Assembly (NCBI RefSeq): GCF_026262505.1 | Contig: NC_067205.1 | Coordinates: 19,527,645 to 19,591,644, forward strand | Length of the DNA stretch: 64,000 nucleotides | Direction of reading: 5' to 3' | Source of the DNA: Trichomonas vaginalis G3 | Lineage: Eukaryota; Parabasalia; Trichomonadida; Trichomonadidae | Shown: piece after piece, positions 1 to 8,749 of the stretch | How the letters are laid out: every line of letters starts with the position of its first letter | Position numbering within the stretch: position 1 is the first letter of the stretch | Notes under the pieces: model-generated | The model's input: only the letters and a program-made list of their open reading frames with translations | Database searches by the model: none | Told to the model about the DNA's origin: nothing | Translations under genes and position numbers: made by a program

Positions 1-445
1 TTATCCAAGAGAAGAATATTCTACAGTTGAGGATATGAGGTCATACAACTTGACATTAGATGCTATGAACTTTAACAACAACTTCACAACAACCATTAAC
101 CCTGAAATGCAAAGTTCTATTATGCCATATGTGAAAGTATGGACTCATACAGGAGGTCAAAAAACTCAATATACAAATGGAGACCGTTCAAACTTTTGGC
201 TTGGCATTCCATTTGCTGACTCAGAAGACTTTATGGGTGGTATTTCAACTGTTGGTACTGTACAAATACAATATACTGGTGACAGAGACGGTCCAGATGA
301 ACTGAGAGCAAAGAAGTTTACAAAACCAATAGCACTTTTCACGGAAGATGCTCTTTTGAAGATTCGTTCGATGAAACCTGCTGGGGCTCCTCAGATTGGC
401 ATAACGACAGCTTCCATCGAGCAGATTTTGGCAGCAGGTCAGTAA
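1..445 (+). CDS. Major capsid protein, C-terminal part (window edge)
   Basis: C-terminal part of the probable double jelly-roll major capsid protein; the start lies outside the window. The equivalent region in copy B spans about 1.6 kb (roughly 535 residues), the usual size for Polinton and virophage major capsid proteins. The visible part is beta-rich, with short segments such as MPYVKVWTH and FWLGIPFAD. The assignment rests on size, position next to the minor capsid gene, and beta-rich composition, not on a profile hit. Confidence 0.6.
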   Translation, partial: YPREEYSTVEDMRSYNLTLDAMNFNNNFTTTINPEMQSSIMPYVKVWTHTGGQKTQYTNGDRSNFWLGIPFADSEDFMGGISTVGTVQIQYTGDRDGPDELRAKKFTKPIALFTEDALLKIRSMKPAGAPQIGITTASIEQILAAGQ

Positions 446-757
446 GTTGTTCTTGAACTGACTTCTCTCGTCAAATATTGACAGTACGCCAGTTTTGACA
501 TAATATTGTAAGATAAACTTACCTTTAGAAATATCTGTAAGTTTTGAAGTTATATTTTTGTCAACGTCAAGAACTTTCACCATCTCGGTTATACCAACTT
601 TCTTTGCTTTATGAAAATATTTAGGTTCAGCAAAGACTGCTATTCTATAACATTTACCATTGTTTGTATAAAGAACTATTCTGTCAATGTATTTGTATTG
701 TTTGTGTGTGTAAACTTTGTTCTGCTTCAATTCGAAGAGATACTCGAATACGTCCAT
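245..757 (-). CDS. Small unknown Polinton protein
   Basis: Unrecognised. The part conserved in copy B is the N-terminal ~85 residues (about 500-757), starting MDVFEYLFELKQNK and rich in Lys and Tyr; the rest of the open frame overlaps the capsid gene on the other strand and may not be real. Its start lies 18 bases from the start of the divergent plus-strand gene at 776, so both probably use one compact bidirectional promoter. Confidence 0.4.
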   Translation of the reverse strand: MDVFEYLFELKQNKVYTHKQYKYIDRIVLYTNNGKCYRIAVFAEPKYFHKAKKVGITEMVKVLDVDKNITSKLTDISKGKFILQYYVKTGVLSIFDERSQFKNNLLTCCQNLLDGSCRYANLRSPSRFHRTNLQKSIFREKCYWFCKLLCSQFIWTVSVTSILYLYSTNS

Positions 758-775
758 CTTTTTATTCTAAGTAAA
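758..775. promoter_or_regulatory. 18-bp bidirectional promoter with TCTA core
   Basis: Only 18 bases separate two divergent starts (757 minus, 776 plus). They read TTTTTATTCTAAGTAAA. Nearly the same word, TTTTTATTCTAGATAAAA, separates the fibre gene from its divergent neighbour at 16359-16376, and both spacers recur in copy B. The shared word and identical spacing point to a common promoter; function is inferred. Confidence 0.5.
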
Positions 776-994
776 ATGTCATTTCCGAAAAATAGAAGCG
801 TAAGTGTTTCAAAAGGTTTAATGGCGGTGGCAGATGTGAAGTTAAATTCACCAACTCAAACAAACAGTCAAAGTGTTATTGTCAATGTCAAAGACAGAGA
901 TGTTGAAGTGGGGAAACCATACGAGGACGAAGATGGTATAACAATTGTTCCTGTAAAGAACAACCAACATATCCTGAAGTTAGCAGAGACTTAA
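776..994 (+). CDS. Small unknown Polinton protein
   Basis: Unrecognised. The start at 776 (MSFPKNRSVSVSKG) was chosen over the upstream in-frame ATG at 611 because the upstream stretch is the antisense of a conserved minus-strand gene. It is Ser/Val-rich, then acidic (VGKPYEDEDG). The copy B counterpart is longer and continues into a charged, probably coiled-coil region. Confidence 0.45.
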   Translation: MSFPKNRSVSVSKGLMAVADVKLNSPTQTNSQSVIVNVKDRDVEVGKPYEDEDGITIVPVKNNQHILKLAET

Positions 995-1080
995 GTTCTG
1001 TTGCAGATATTCGAAATGACTACCAACAACTGAAAGACAAACTTCAAACTCAGGAGAAGATTTGTCAAGCTTTAAGTATA

Positions 1081-1356
1081 ATGTTAAACTTGGTCGAACA
1101 CAACCCTGTAAAAGTGAACTCATATGTCATTGCACCTCATGAAGTTTTGAAAGAACTATTGAAACTTTTGACAGAGGCAGACGATATAAACATCAAAGAA
1201 ATAGAACCCGACATTAGTTGCTGTGGTGTTTCATATAATGTCATTGACAAGATATACGTTATGAAAGGAGGTGAAACGTTGAACTTAAAGTATAGTTTCC
1301 CAGACGTTATAAAAATATTTGACGACCACAACATTTCATTAAAATTTATTTGCTAA
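1081..1356 (+). CDS. Small unknown Polinton protein
   Basis: 91-residue open frame, conserved in copy B at 39337-39630. It has a predicted helical segment (HEVLKELLKLLTEADD) followed by a beta-like C-terminal half ending SLKFIC. It lies directly downstream of the previous small gene; the two could belong to one transcription unit. No family recognised. Confidence 0.45.
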   Translation: MLNLVEHNPVKVNSYVIAPHEVLKELLKLLTEADDINIKEIEPDISCCGVSYNVIDKIYVMKGGETLNLKYSFPDVIKIFDDHNISLKFIC

Positions 1357-1362
1357 GTAAAA

Positions 1363-1593
1363 ATGTCAAAACTTCTTGAAAGATGTTTGAAGAAAAATAA
1401 TATAGACTTTATTTCATGTAAAGGACTTTACACACTTTTGAACGATATGAAAGACCCTGTTTTGTTTGTTCGTGTAGACAAAGGAAAGTTCTATGTCTTT
1501 ACAAAATATTTGAACTTCTTAGACAGAGAACTTCAAGAAACGCCATGTGAAAGTTTAGATGAAGTTCTTCTCCACTTTCAGAAAAACTTTTAA
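1363..1593 (+). CDS. Small unknown protein, present only in copy A
   Basis: 76-residue open frame starting MSKLLERCLKKNN, preceded closely by GCTAAGTAAAA, which resembles the TCTAAGTAAAA start word used elsewhere in the element. It is alpha/beta in composition with no recognised domain. Copy B has no counterpart between the neighbouring genes, so it is an optional gene of the family. Confidence 0.5.
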   Translation: MSKLLERCLKKNNIDFISCKGLYTLLNDMKDPVLFVRVDKGKFYVFTKYLNFLDRELQETPCESLDEVLLHFQKNF

Positions 1594-1603
1594 ATATATA
1601 TAA

Positions 1604-2401
1604 ATGGCAGAAGACATAATGGTTTATACTATTACGACTAAAAACCCTGAGTCATATAATTCTATAACAACAAACTTACAAAGTCCTCAAGGACGATATT
1701 GTAAACTAACCTTAAACACAATGACGACTAAAGCCTGTTTTGCTCTTTTGACACCAGAAGACTTTATTGTTGTGAATGGTAAAAAATACTCCTTTGAAGA
1801 TACTTACTCAGATATACCACCAACAGGTTTTGTTGACTTATTTAATACTTTAAGTACGGGTGTAACATGTGCTGCAACTAGAGCAGGTTTCATTATGTTT
1901 GGATGTCCGACTGAGTTTACTATAAACGATATGAGCTATAATACAAAACTTATTTCTGGTTTTTACTACCAACAGTTTCCTATAACAGGAAAAGGTGTCA
2001 TACAAGGAATGTCTATTCCATTGACATTAAGCACACCAATCTTATATATTGTTTCAAACTTAGGTTCAAAGTGTTATTCGAATGTCGACAGAAACTATTA
2101 TGACCAAAAGATACTTATGCGTATAAACAATACTTTCTCTGCTGGTTTGCCTATTGTTCATTCGAATGCAGAATTTTCAACCTTAGTGAACTCAAACACT
2201 TTGGCAAGTATAACGTTGACATTAGTTGACGCAAACTTTGTTCCTGTAAAACTTTTATGTCCTATGTATTTGTCAATGACGGCAGAAAGTTTCGAATTGG
2301 AAGATGCAACTGGTGAAAGTATTGTATTACAAGAACAACTTCAACAACAAATAGCTCAAGAACAACAAATGCAACAAATGGAACAACAAAGTCAAGAATA
2401 A
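1604..2401 (+). CDS. Probable minor capsid (penton-like) protein
   Basis: 265 residues, whole. About 230 residues of beta-rich sequence end in a strand-turn-strand unit around LTLVDANFVPVKLL, followed by a Gln-rich tail of about 30 residues. Polintons and virophages encode a single jelly-roll penton protein of about this size close to the major capsid gene, and the VDANFVPV segment resembles the conserved strand region of such proteins. The call rests on size, composition and position; a structure prediction of the open frame would test it. The Gln tail is unusual. Confidence 0.5.
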   Translation: MAEDIMVYTITTKNPESYNSITTNLQSPQGRYCKLTLNTMTTKACFALLTPEDFIVVNGKKYSFEDTYSDIPPTGFVDLFNTLSTGVTCAATRAGFIMFGCPTEFTINDMSYNTKLISGFYYQQFPITGKGVIQGMSIPLTLSTPILYIVSNLGSKCYSNVDRNYYDQKILMRINNTFSAGLPIVHSNAEFSTLVNSNTLASITLTLVDANFVPVKLLCPMYLSMTAESFELEDATGESIVLQEQLQQQIAQEQQMQQMEQQSQE

Positions 2402-2431
2402 AAAAATAATATTTTTTTTATTTTTATAAAA

Positions 2432-3665
2432 ATGTACAGAATAGATGTTTCAGATTTTTATGACTTCCAAGCATTCAGAAATATGTGTCCATTTCGAGAC
2501 TATAACAAAGCAGTCGAGAATTTGAAACGTTTAGTCATTTATGTCGACTCTGCCCCAGAATGTTATGTTATGAAAGAATGGGATGTAGTCTTTAACAAAC
2601 CAAGAGCAACAATAGTTTCAGAACAAGAATGTAGACAGAAACTTAAGAAAATAAAAGTTGTACAAGTTGGAATGAAGATGTTAGATGCTTGGGATATCTT
2701 ATTGTCAAAGTTAGAAGATTTTTCAGTTCGAGGTATAAAGTTCTATACACCTTCTCCAAACTTCTATTCTATCTTCACTGGATATAAATACGAACAAGTA
2801 GAATGGAAAGAAAATATTATAGAAGCTTGGTTAGACCATGTCAAAGAAATTATATGCAATGGAAACGAAAGAGTCTATGAGTATATCTTATGTTGGTTTG
2901 CAAACATCTTACAACATCCAAGTGCTAAAAAGAAACTGCTCTCATTATAATTGGAAAAAAGGAACTGGTAAGAACACATTCTTTACAGATATTTTGTGCA
3001 AACTGTTAGAAGGTTATTCGAACCCGAATATGACAAACTTAGAAAACATCTGTGGCAAGTTTAACTCCTCAATAGAGAATATGAAACTTATAGTTTGCAA
3101 TGAACTTCAAAGTATAGATACAACAAAAGTTTTAAACTCAGATGCTTTGAAGAGTCTTATAACAGATAAAGTTGGAGTTGTTGAAAGAAAATATAAAGAC
3201 CAAAGAGTTTGTGAAAATGTTGCAAACTTCATTATGGTTTCAAACAATGCTGTTCCGATGAAGTTAGAAAGTTCTGACAGAAGATATGTAGTTGTCAGAA
3301 CGTCAGATTCTCATATGCAAGATACAGAATATTTTGACGACTTAGCAGAAACTTTGACATCTGACTTTTACAACCACTTGTTCTCATATTTCATGACATT
3401 AGATATTTCTAAGTTCAATCCAAGACAAATTCCACATACCGAAGAGAGACAAACATTGTTAGAAGCAAACAAGAGTGTATATGAACTGTTCGTAGATGAA
3501 ACTGACTTTGTGTCATTAGATGAAAGGTCATTGTACGATTCGTATAAACAATATTGTCAAGAATATGGTTATATGACAGCGTCTAAACGAACATTCTTGG
3601 CAAATGTCAAAAGTCTTTTAGACGTACAGAATGGTGTATATACAAAGAAAAATTTTTCTGAGTAA
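2432..3665 (+). pseudogene. Superfamily 3 helicase (D5-like), broken
   Basis: Replicative AAA+ helicase of superfamily 3. A conserved N-terminal region with several Tyr/Trp motifs leads to a Walker A loop (GTGKNTFF), a Walker B-like acidic segment (LIVCNELQS), a motif C-like region with sensor Asn (IMVSNNAVP), and an Arg-rich finger segment (SSDRRYVVVR). The C-terminal ~60 residues form a probable winged-helix DNA-binding domain (SLYDSYKQYCQEYG). SF3 helicases are typical of virophages, Polinton-like viruses and large DNA viruses, and would unwind DNA at replication forks. The region is broken in this copy. Confidence 0.85.
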
Positions 3666-3704
3666 ATTTAAAAAAAAAATATATTTTTTTATCCGATAGA
3701 AAAG

Positions 3705-4049
3705 ATGACAGAAAAATTAACTTTTTACATAGCGCCAGACCCTTCTTGCCCACATCTTTTTAAGCCACAATATATAGACATAGAACTAAATAGAGAAAGC
3801 GAAATTCCACAAACAGAAGAAAGCGAAATTCCACAAACAGAAGAAACATATAGAGACCTAGATAACGAAAATGGATATGCGCTATTCTGGTTAGATTGTC
3901 CTTATGAAATGTATGAAAAAAAGGCTTTATATGAAGAATATAGAAAATATTGTCATGAAAACGATATAAGACCAAGCTCTAGAGAAAAATTCTATGCTGG
4001 TATAAAACATCTTTTCGAAGTTCGGAATGGCAAATATAGAAAGAAATAA
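3705..4049 (+). CDS. Stand-alone copy of the helicase C-terminal domain
   Basis: 114 residues. The last ~50 (ALYEEYRKYCHENDIRP to the end) align with the final domain of the preceding helicase (SLYDSYKQYCQEYGYMT), including the ending GKYRKK versus GVYTKK. The N-terminal half is different and holds a direct repeat (ESEIPQTEE twice). The stretch before its ATG (TTTTTTATCCGATAGAAAAG) recurs before the next gene at 4099, so gene and promoter look like products of a tandem duplication. Copy B lacks it. Possible role: a separate DNA-binding or competitor form of the helicase domain (inference). Confidence 0.6.
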   Translation: MTEKLTFYIAPDPSCPHLFKPQYIDIELNRESEIPQTEESEIPQTEETYRDLDNENGYALFWLDCPYEMYEKKALYEEYRKYCHENDIRPSSREKFYAGIKHLFEVRNGKYRKK

Positions 4050-4098
4050 TTTTTCTGAGTAAATTTTAAAAAAAATATTTTTTTATCCGATAGAAAAG

Positions 4099-4518
4099 AT
4101 GACAAAATTCATCTCAGTAAACAAGTACATATCAGGACTTAAAGAAGAACTAGACCCATTCACATATTTGAATGTTTACTTCTACCATTTTGAAAAGTCT
4201 TCATTCAGCAAAGTTTGTAACATCGAACCAGTTAAGTTTGCTATTGTGACTAAAAATGGTGCGAAATTTGAAGACTTAGACATAGAAGGTTTGTTAACAG
4301 TCAAAGAAAGTTTTGACAGAAGGTTCTCAAACCTTAAAGAAGGCAAAGCATACAAACTTGTTATACCTTATGAACCAAAGAAAGCAGACGACTATGAATA
4401 TTATGAGTCTAAGATAGTTGAAGTTCAAGGTAAATTGGGTAAAAAGATTTTAGAGTCTAAGCCAGTGTTTGCTCCTAAAGAGGAAGAGAACATTGACATT
4501 GACCCAGAAATGTTCTAA
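4099..4518 (+). CDS. Small acidic-tailed protein, possible ssDNA-binding protein
   Basis: 139 residues, whole. A beta-rich body (LNVYFYHFEKS, VKFAIVTKNG, AYKLVIPYEP) ends in an acidic tail with a terminal Phe (DIDPEMF), a layout recalling single-stranded DNA-binding proteins whose acidic tip recruits partners. It follows the helicase directly, which fits a replication role. No sequence family was recognised, so this is inference. Confidence 0.45.
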   Translation: MTKFISVNKYISGLKEELDPFTYLNVYFYHFEKSSFSKVCNIEPVKFAIVTKNGAKFEDLDIEGLLTVKESFDRRFSNLKEGKAYKLVIPYEPKKADDYEYYESKIVEVQGKLGKKILESKPVFAPKEEENIDIDPEMF

Positions 4519-4534
4519 AAATAAAATTTTATTT

Positions 4535-4986
4535 TTACATGTCAAATTTCTTTTTCTCTGGAACTGGTTCAGGTTCTTTCTTCTCTTCTTCTACTTTCTT
4601 TTCTTTCTTTTCTTTCTTCTTCTTTTCTGGTGGAGTTATGTCAAATTTCTCCGAACCATATTTATGTAAAAGTTCTTTGTCCTTTAATAGCTCTTCTATT
4701 CTGTTTTCTATTTCATCTTCAAGAACAGCGCATGTGTCTTCTTTGCATTCTAAGAACTTTTGTTGGACTTCATCTTTCCAATCGGTGTCATCTCTGTCAA
4801 CAAGTCTGTCATTGACAAATTTTAAGACTGCTCTGCTTAATGTTTTATGGTTCTTGTCATATTCCCAGAAACAGAACTTAGAACAAATTCACCTTTCTTG
4901 TTTACACTATGTAAGATTTTATGGTCGACAGATGTTTTGCTGTCAAAAAGTTTGTCTCGAATATAGATAGCGAAATCGCTAGACAT
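4535..4986 (-). pseudogene. Small protein with Lys/Glu-rich tail, broken
   Basis: Counterpart of the whole ~150-residue frame in copy B (42163-42621). It has a charged alpha/beta N-terminal domain (MSSDFAIYIRDK) and a C-terminal tail of alternating Lys and Glu. It is convergent with the gene before it (ends 4518) and divergent from the packaging ATPase gene, with a 36-base AT-rich spacer holding TTTTTCTAAAAAT. Function unknown. The Ser/Phe-rich frames on the opposite strand are its shadows. Confidence 0.5.
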
Positions 4987-5022
4987 TTTCTAAAAGATAA
5001 AAATTTTAATTTTTCTAAAAAT

Positions 5023-5897
5023 ATGTTAGAAAAAAAGTTTGCTGACATTGACAAGAAATTTGAGAATGTTTTAAATAAGAACAGAGGAAGTTAGAAAATG
5101 CTCAGATAAAGCCTATACATGACAAGTTCTTATTTGCTCAGAATGGTATAACAGGTCTAATTGCACCACCTGGGTCTGGTAAGACTTTCACTTATCTTAA
5201 AATGGCTGCACAACAACAAGAACTAGATGAGAAGAACCCATTCTATGAGTTAGTTGTTATTTGTAGTACTTCTGGTCAATTTGACCAAACCGTCAATTCG
5301 TTCAAAGATATTATAAAGAAGTCTAAGTTAGTATGTATAAAAGACTCTGAGTTGTTAGATTGGATAAAGAAGTACCAAAGAAGAGTTTTGAAGTATAATG
5401 CTATAAATGAGTATATAAATTCTAAGTTTAAAGACCCAAATGAGGAAATGCAGAGAATATTAGAGAAGAAACACTTCAGAAACAAACAGAAAGAGATAGA
5501 ATACATTTCGAAGAAATTGCAATCTTACGATTGGAAGACATACCCTCATAGGTGTCTTCTTATCTTAGATGATTTCGCCTCTCATCCTTTGTTAAAGAAT
5601 AGAGAACAAGATATGTGTCGAATTCTTAAGAAGCTCAGACACTTTAACATTTCAGTCGTAATATGTGTACAGACAGCAAAGAGTTTAAGTAAGGATGTTA
5701 AAAGAATACTTACTGACATTATACTTTTCCCCGGATTGTCCGAAGACGATTTCATGGAACTTATGAAAGAGTCCATGGCAGGTAAGTTTGACAGACATGA
5801 ACTATGGGAGAAGTACAAAGTCATACAAGACCCTCATACTTCTTTCAGAATTCATATCTACGCAAACAAAGTTCAAATTGTAAAAAGTCAAGCTTGA
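5023..5897 (+). pseudogene. A32-like (FtsK/HerA-type) genome packaging ATPase, broken
   Basis: Packaging ATPase of the type shared by Polintons, virophages and large DNA viruses; it would pump DNA into the capsid. Walker A is APPGSGKTF, Walker B is CLLILDDFAS, followed by a conserved polar segment (VVICVQTAKSLS) in the sensor position. The C-terminal ~80 residues include a charged helical region. It lies next to the capsid and helicase genes. The region is broken in this copy. Confidence 0.85.
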
Positions 5898-5913
5898 AAA
5901 ATAAAGAGTTCAT

Positions 5914-6738
5914 CTACCCTACTTGTTTGAAGTTGTCAAAATACTCTGTTATTTTTTCCTTCAGTAGCGGTAAGTCTTCTTTGAAGGTAAGTATTGTACA
6001 ACCTTTCATATCATAGTGTGTTTGAGGTAACGTATCTTGAACTATTTGTTTCACATCTTCATTCGGTGTCATTGAAATCGGTAAGTTTTCGCGATAGAAC
6101 CAATTTCTGTCAGATTTGTAAATCTTAGCAAGGTCGTAAAAGCTTTTGTTGTTTCTTCTGACTAAATGCAACATAACCATATCTTTATCTTCTTCATTTT
6201 CCATCTCTTCAGTATAAATCATATACTTATAGTTCTTTTCCTTTCCTTTTGGTACCGAACGTGGTATTCTTTTCTGAATGCTTTTGTCTTTTGCTTCAAT
6301 GACTTCATCTTTTGCTTGAAGTTTCTTTTCCATCTCTTCACGTTCTTGTCTATGAATTTCGTCAAGAAGTCTGTAAACATGCCATGCATAACGAGGAGAA
6401 GCCCACATTGCAACTGCATTTACTAAAAGTCTATGTACATAATATCCTCTTAAATTTATTGGCAAATTTTTACGATTTTCATGTGTTTTATGCAAGACCG
6501 AAAAAAGTCGGTCTAGAGAAATTTCACTCAAAAGTTCTTGTGTGCTTTGGTTTTTGAACCAGTCGTCTGCGTGTTTAGTGTCTGGAGCAAAACATGCTGT
6601 CAAAATACTTTGCATTTGGTACATATCGTCTTTGACCGAACGAATGAGACGGAGTTGTTTGTTAAACTGTATGTACTCATATTCTTCATTTATGGCTTCA
6701 TGAACGATAGCAGTTGTTGTGTTCTCTGATGTTGACAT
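5914..6738 (-). CDS. KilA-N domain protein with viral-type C-terminal domain
   Basis: About 274 residues from MSTSENTT; the frame extends a few codons further but without ATG. N-terminal half: KilA-N domain (DNA-binding), seen in CFAPDTKHADDW and the conserved block GYYVHRLLVNAVAMWASPRYAW. The middle is a charged coiled coil (HRQEREEMEKKLQAKDE), and the C-terminal ~115 residues resemble the DUF3627-like domain attached to KilA-N in large DNA viruses. Probable DNA-binding regulator. It begins the accessory zone and shares its 5' leader with the T5orf172 gene. Confidence 0.75.
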   Translation of the reverse strand: MSTSENTTTAIVHEAINEEYEYIQFNKQLRLIRSVKDDMYQMQSILTACFAPDTKHADDWFKNQSTQELLSEISLDRLFSVLHKTHENRKNLPINLRGYYVHRLLVNAVAMWASPRYAWHVYRLLDEIHRQEREEMEKKLQAKDEVIEAKDKSIQKRIPRSVPKGKEKNYKYMIYTEEMENEEDKDMVMLHLVRRNNKSFYDLAKIYKSDRNWFYRENLPISMTPNEDVKQIVQDTLPQTHYDMKGCTILTFKEDLPLLKEKITEYFDNFKQVG

Positions 6739-6817
6739 ATCTGTCCTTACATACAAAATAAAAAAATAAATAAAAATAAAACTAACTTTATTTTTTCTAT
6801 CTTAAGGAAATTCATGA
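6739..6817. promoter_or_regulatory. Accessory-gene leader and 26-bp boundary
   Basis: AT-rich leader upstream of the minus-strand KilA-N gene, with ACATACAAAATAAAAAAATA, ending in the boundary word CTATCTTAAGGAAATTCATG (6791-6817 region). The same leader and boundary recur upstream of the T5orf172 genes in both copies, and the boundary recurs before two further accessory genes in copy B. Probable shared promoter and cassette edge. Confidence 0.5.
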
Positions 6818-7517
6818 TTTTCATAGAGTTTTGGCGACCCAGATAAAAGTCGGTCTCGCTGTGCTTCACTGTTTTCATAGAGTTTTGGCGACTAAGGTTT
6901 CTTACCTACTCGCTGTTCTTCACTGTTTTCATACGGAATTCAGCAAAAATATATTTTATGTTAGCATGTTAGATCTAACACGTTTTCTAACACGTTTTCT
7001 CACAAGCGTTTTACATGGTAAACGTTATGAATTCGTGAGACTCTAAACAGTTTTGTAGCCTCTATTTCTTCTTTTAGTACATCGAATGTTTTAACAATGC
7101 CGAAAGTTTCTTTATATTTCTTCTTGACGTCAGATAGAAGGAAATCTTCTGCTGTTGGATAGTTTTTGTCAAGACTTCATTGTAAATGACCAAAAATATA
7201 TTTTATGTTAGCATGTTAGATCTAACACGTTTTCTAACACGTTTTCTCACAAGCGTTTTACATGGTAAACGTTATTTTTACATTATGACACGAAGTGAAC
7301 GTTGACACTTCGTCAAAAAAATCCCTGAAATCATATCTTTTATACAAAAAAATGAAAAAAATGACACTTTTTCATTAGATAACTGTTATTTTTTGACGAA
7401 GTGAAGAGTAACACTTCGTCAAAAAAATCCCTGAAATCATATCTTACATACAAAAAAATACAAAAAATGACACTAACTTTATTTTCTGACTTTCACAAAA
7501 GACCAAAAATAAACGCT
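6818..7517. repeat. Intergenic repeat complex: iterons, gene fragments, palindromes
   Basis: No gene. It holds (i) two partial repeats of the middle of the KilA-N gene (about 6820-6935, GAGTTTTGGCGAC twice); (ii) two copies of an iteron block (6941-7031 and 7194-7276) with palindrome GTTAGATCTAAC and the 12-bp unit TAACACGTTTTC, each followed by TTTACATGGTAAACG; (iii) a fragment of the unknown accessory gene of copy B (about 7038-7180); (iv) two copies of CACTTCGTCAAAAAAATCCC, with the opposing TTTTTTGACGAAGTG between them (7290-7480). Confidence 0.7.
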
Positions 7518-8129
7518 TTACATGTATTTTTCAGCAACTTCGTCAAATAATTTTATAGCTTTATCTATCTCATCTACTTCAAACGTTTCTTTACCTTTTA
7601 TGGGAGCACCATACATTTTCTCAAACTTTTCGAGTAGTTCTGTTTCAGCAGCTCTCATATCATTAGCAAACACAACCTTGACTATATTGACTGTACTGTC
7701 ATATCTTTGAGTTATATTATATGTTCTTCCTATCTTATATCTCTTTGTATTGAAGTCCTTCGGTTTCTGAACGATGTAAAGTAAGCCTTCACTGCAACGT
7801 TCCGTATCGAATGAACCATATGTTATGAAGTTATATCCAACAACTGGGTCTAACCATAACAAAACTATTGGTATAAGACTTTTGTCTATAAGATATGCTC
7901 TTGTTCCATGAAATGCTACCGATATCATAAGCTCAGGATTTCTTGTCAAAATTTTCTGACTAGAAGCAATTTTAACCCAGTCCTTCGGTCTCTTTCCAGA
8001 TGGAGATAAAATGTCTGACAAAGAATATTTGTTGTATTTCTTTGAGTATCTTACGTTTAAATCACCAATTCTAACCACTTTGGTGTCATTGTCTATCTTT
8101 TTAACTGTTTCAAACTCATTGTTTGACAT
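7518..8129 (-). CDS. KilA-N + T5orf172 (GIY-YIG-fold) DNA-binding protein
   Basis: 203 residues from MSNNEFET; whole. N-terminal ~100 residues: KilA-N-like domain (RIGDLNVRYSKKYNKYSLSD, then GTRAYLIDKSLIPIVLLWLDP). C-terminal ~90 residues: T5orf172 domain of the GIY-YIG superfamily (LLYIVQKPKDF, YKIGRTYNITQRYD, AAETELLEKFEKMYG). Fusions of KilA-N with GIY-YIG-like domains are common in phages and large DNA viruses, as DNA-binding or nicking proteins. Copy B carries a close homologue. Its 5' leader matches that of the neighbouring KilA-N gene. Confidence 0.78.
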   Translation of the reverse strand: MSNNEFETVKKIDNDTKVVRIGDLNVRYSKKYNKYSLSDILSPSGKRPKDWVKIASSQKILTRNPELMISVAFHGTRAYLIDKSLIPIVLLWLDPVVGYNFITYGSFDTERCSEGLLYIVQKPKDFNTKRYKIGRTYNITQRYDSTVNIVKVVFANDMRAAETELLEKFEKMYGAPIKGKETFEVDEIDKAIKLFDEVAEKYM

Positions 8130-8425
8130 ATATGTCTTTACATACAAAATAAAAAAATAAATAAAAATAAAACTAATTTTATTTTTTCTATCTTAAGGAA
8201 ATTCATGAAAATTCAAGAGGTGAAAAAAGAGGTGAGATCTCACCATCTACCCTAAATTATATTTTTGGGTCCTTTACGCTCATTACGATGAAGAAGTCTT
8301 GACAAAACATTTACGAAGAAGTCTTGACAAAACATTTACGATGAAATCATGACAAAACATTTACGAAGAAGTCATGAAAATTCAAGAGGTGAAAAAACAG
8401 GTGAGATCTAACATGTTAACATAAA
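8130..8425. repeat. Leader, boundary, iterons and 25-bp repeats
   Basis: Upstream of the T5orf172 gene: the shared leader, the 26-bp boundary word (8182-8208), then an iteron block with palindrome GGTGAGATCTCACC (8208-8275), three to four 25-bp repeats of the TTTACGAAGAAGTCTTGACA type (8284-8380), and a second iteron block (8383-8432) whose palindrome is a hybrid, GGTGAGATCTAACATG, joining the arms of two different iteron words. Confidence 0.65.
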
Positions 8426-8743
8426 TTATATTTTTTGGTCCGGGAACAACTTTCTCTCAATAGGGGCTGTAGCGTACTCTTTGCGTAAGCGGTTCAGACC
8501 TTCTTCGAACTCTTGGTCTCTCTTCGATTTGGATTGAGATTGGAATTGCTGGAACATCCAAGGGTTGGGGCAGTAAGGCATAGGCAGAGGAGGGTAGTTC
8601 GGGAAGCCTTGTGGTGGGTAGTAACCTTGAGGTGGAAATTGGTAGTAATTTGGTGGAGGTACTTGCTGGAACTGAGGTGCAGGGGCTGGTTCTTTAGGTT
8701 CCTCTGGTTTGGGAATGGACTGGGTTGGTGGGACGTGAGACAT
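8426..8743 (-). CDS. Proline-rich protein
   Basis: 105 residues, whole, starting MSHVPPTQSIPKPEEP. Pro/Gln/Tyr-rich low-complexity body (PPNYYQFPPQGYYPP) and a charged helical C-terminus (EFEEGLNRLRKEYA). No domain recognised. Its start abuts the 22-bp minisatellite. Copy B keeps only a short related piece next to its own minisatellite. Confidence 0.45.
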   Translation of the reverse strand: MSHVPPTQSIPKPEEPKEPAPAPQFQQVPPPNYYQFPPQGYYPPQGFPNYPPLPMPYCPNPWMFQQFQSQSKSKRDQEFEEGLNRLRKEYATAPIERKLFPDQKI

Positions 8744-8749
8744 TCGTTT

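Noticed and set aside
4539-4970. Ser/Phe-rich plus-strand frames at 4469-4970 and 42097-42601
   Set aside because: They are antisense shadows of the Lys/Glu-rich minus-strand gene.
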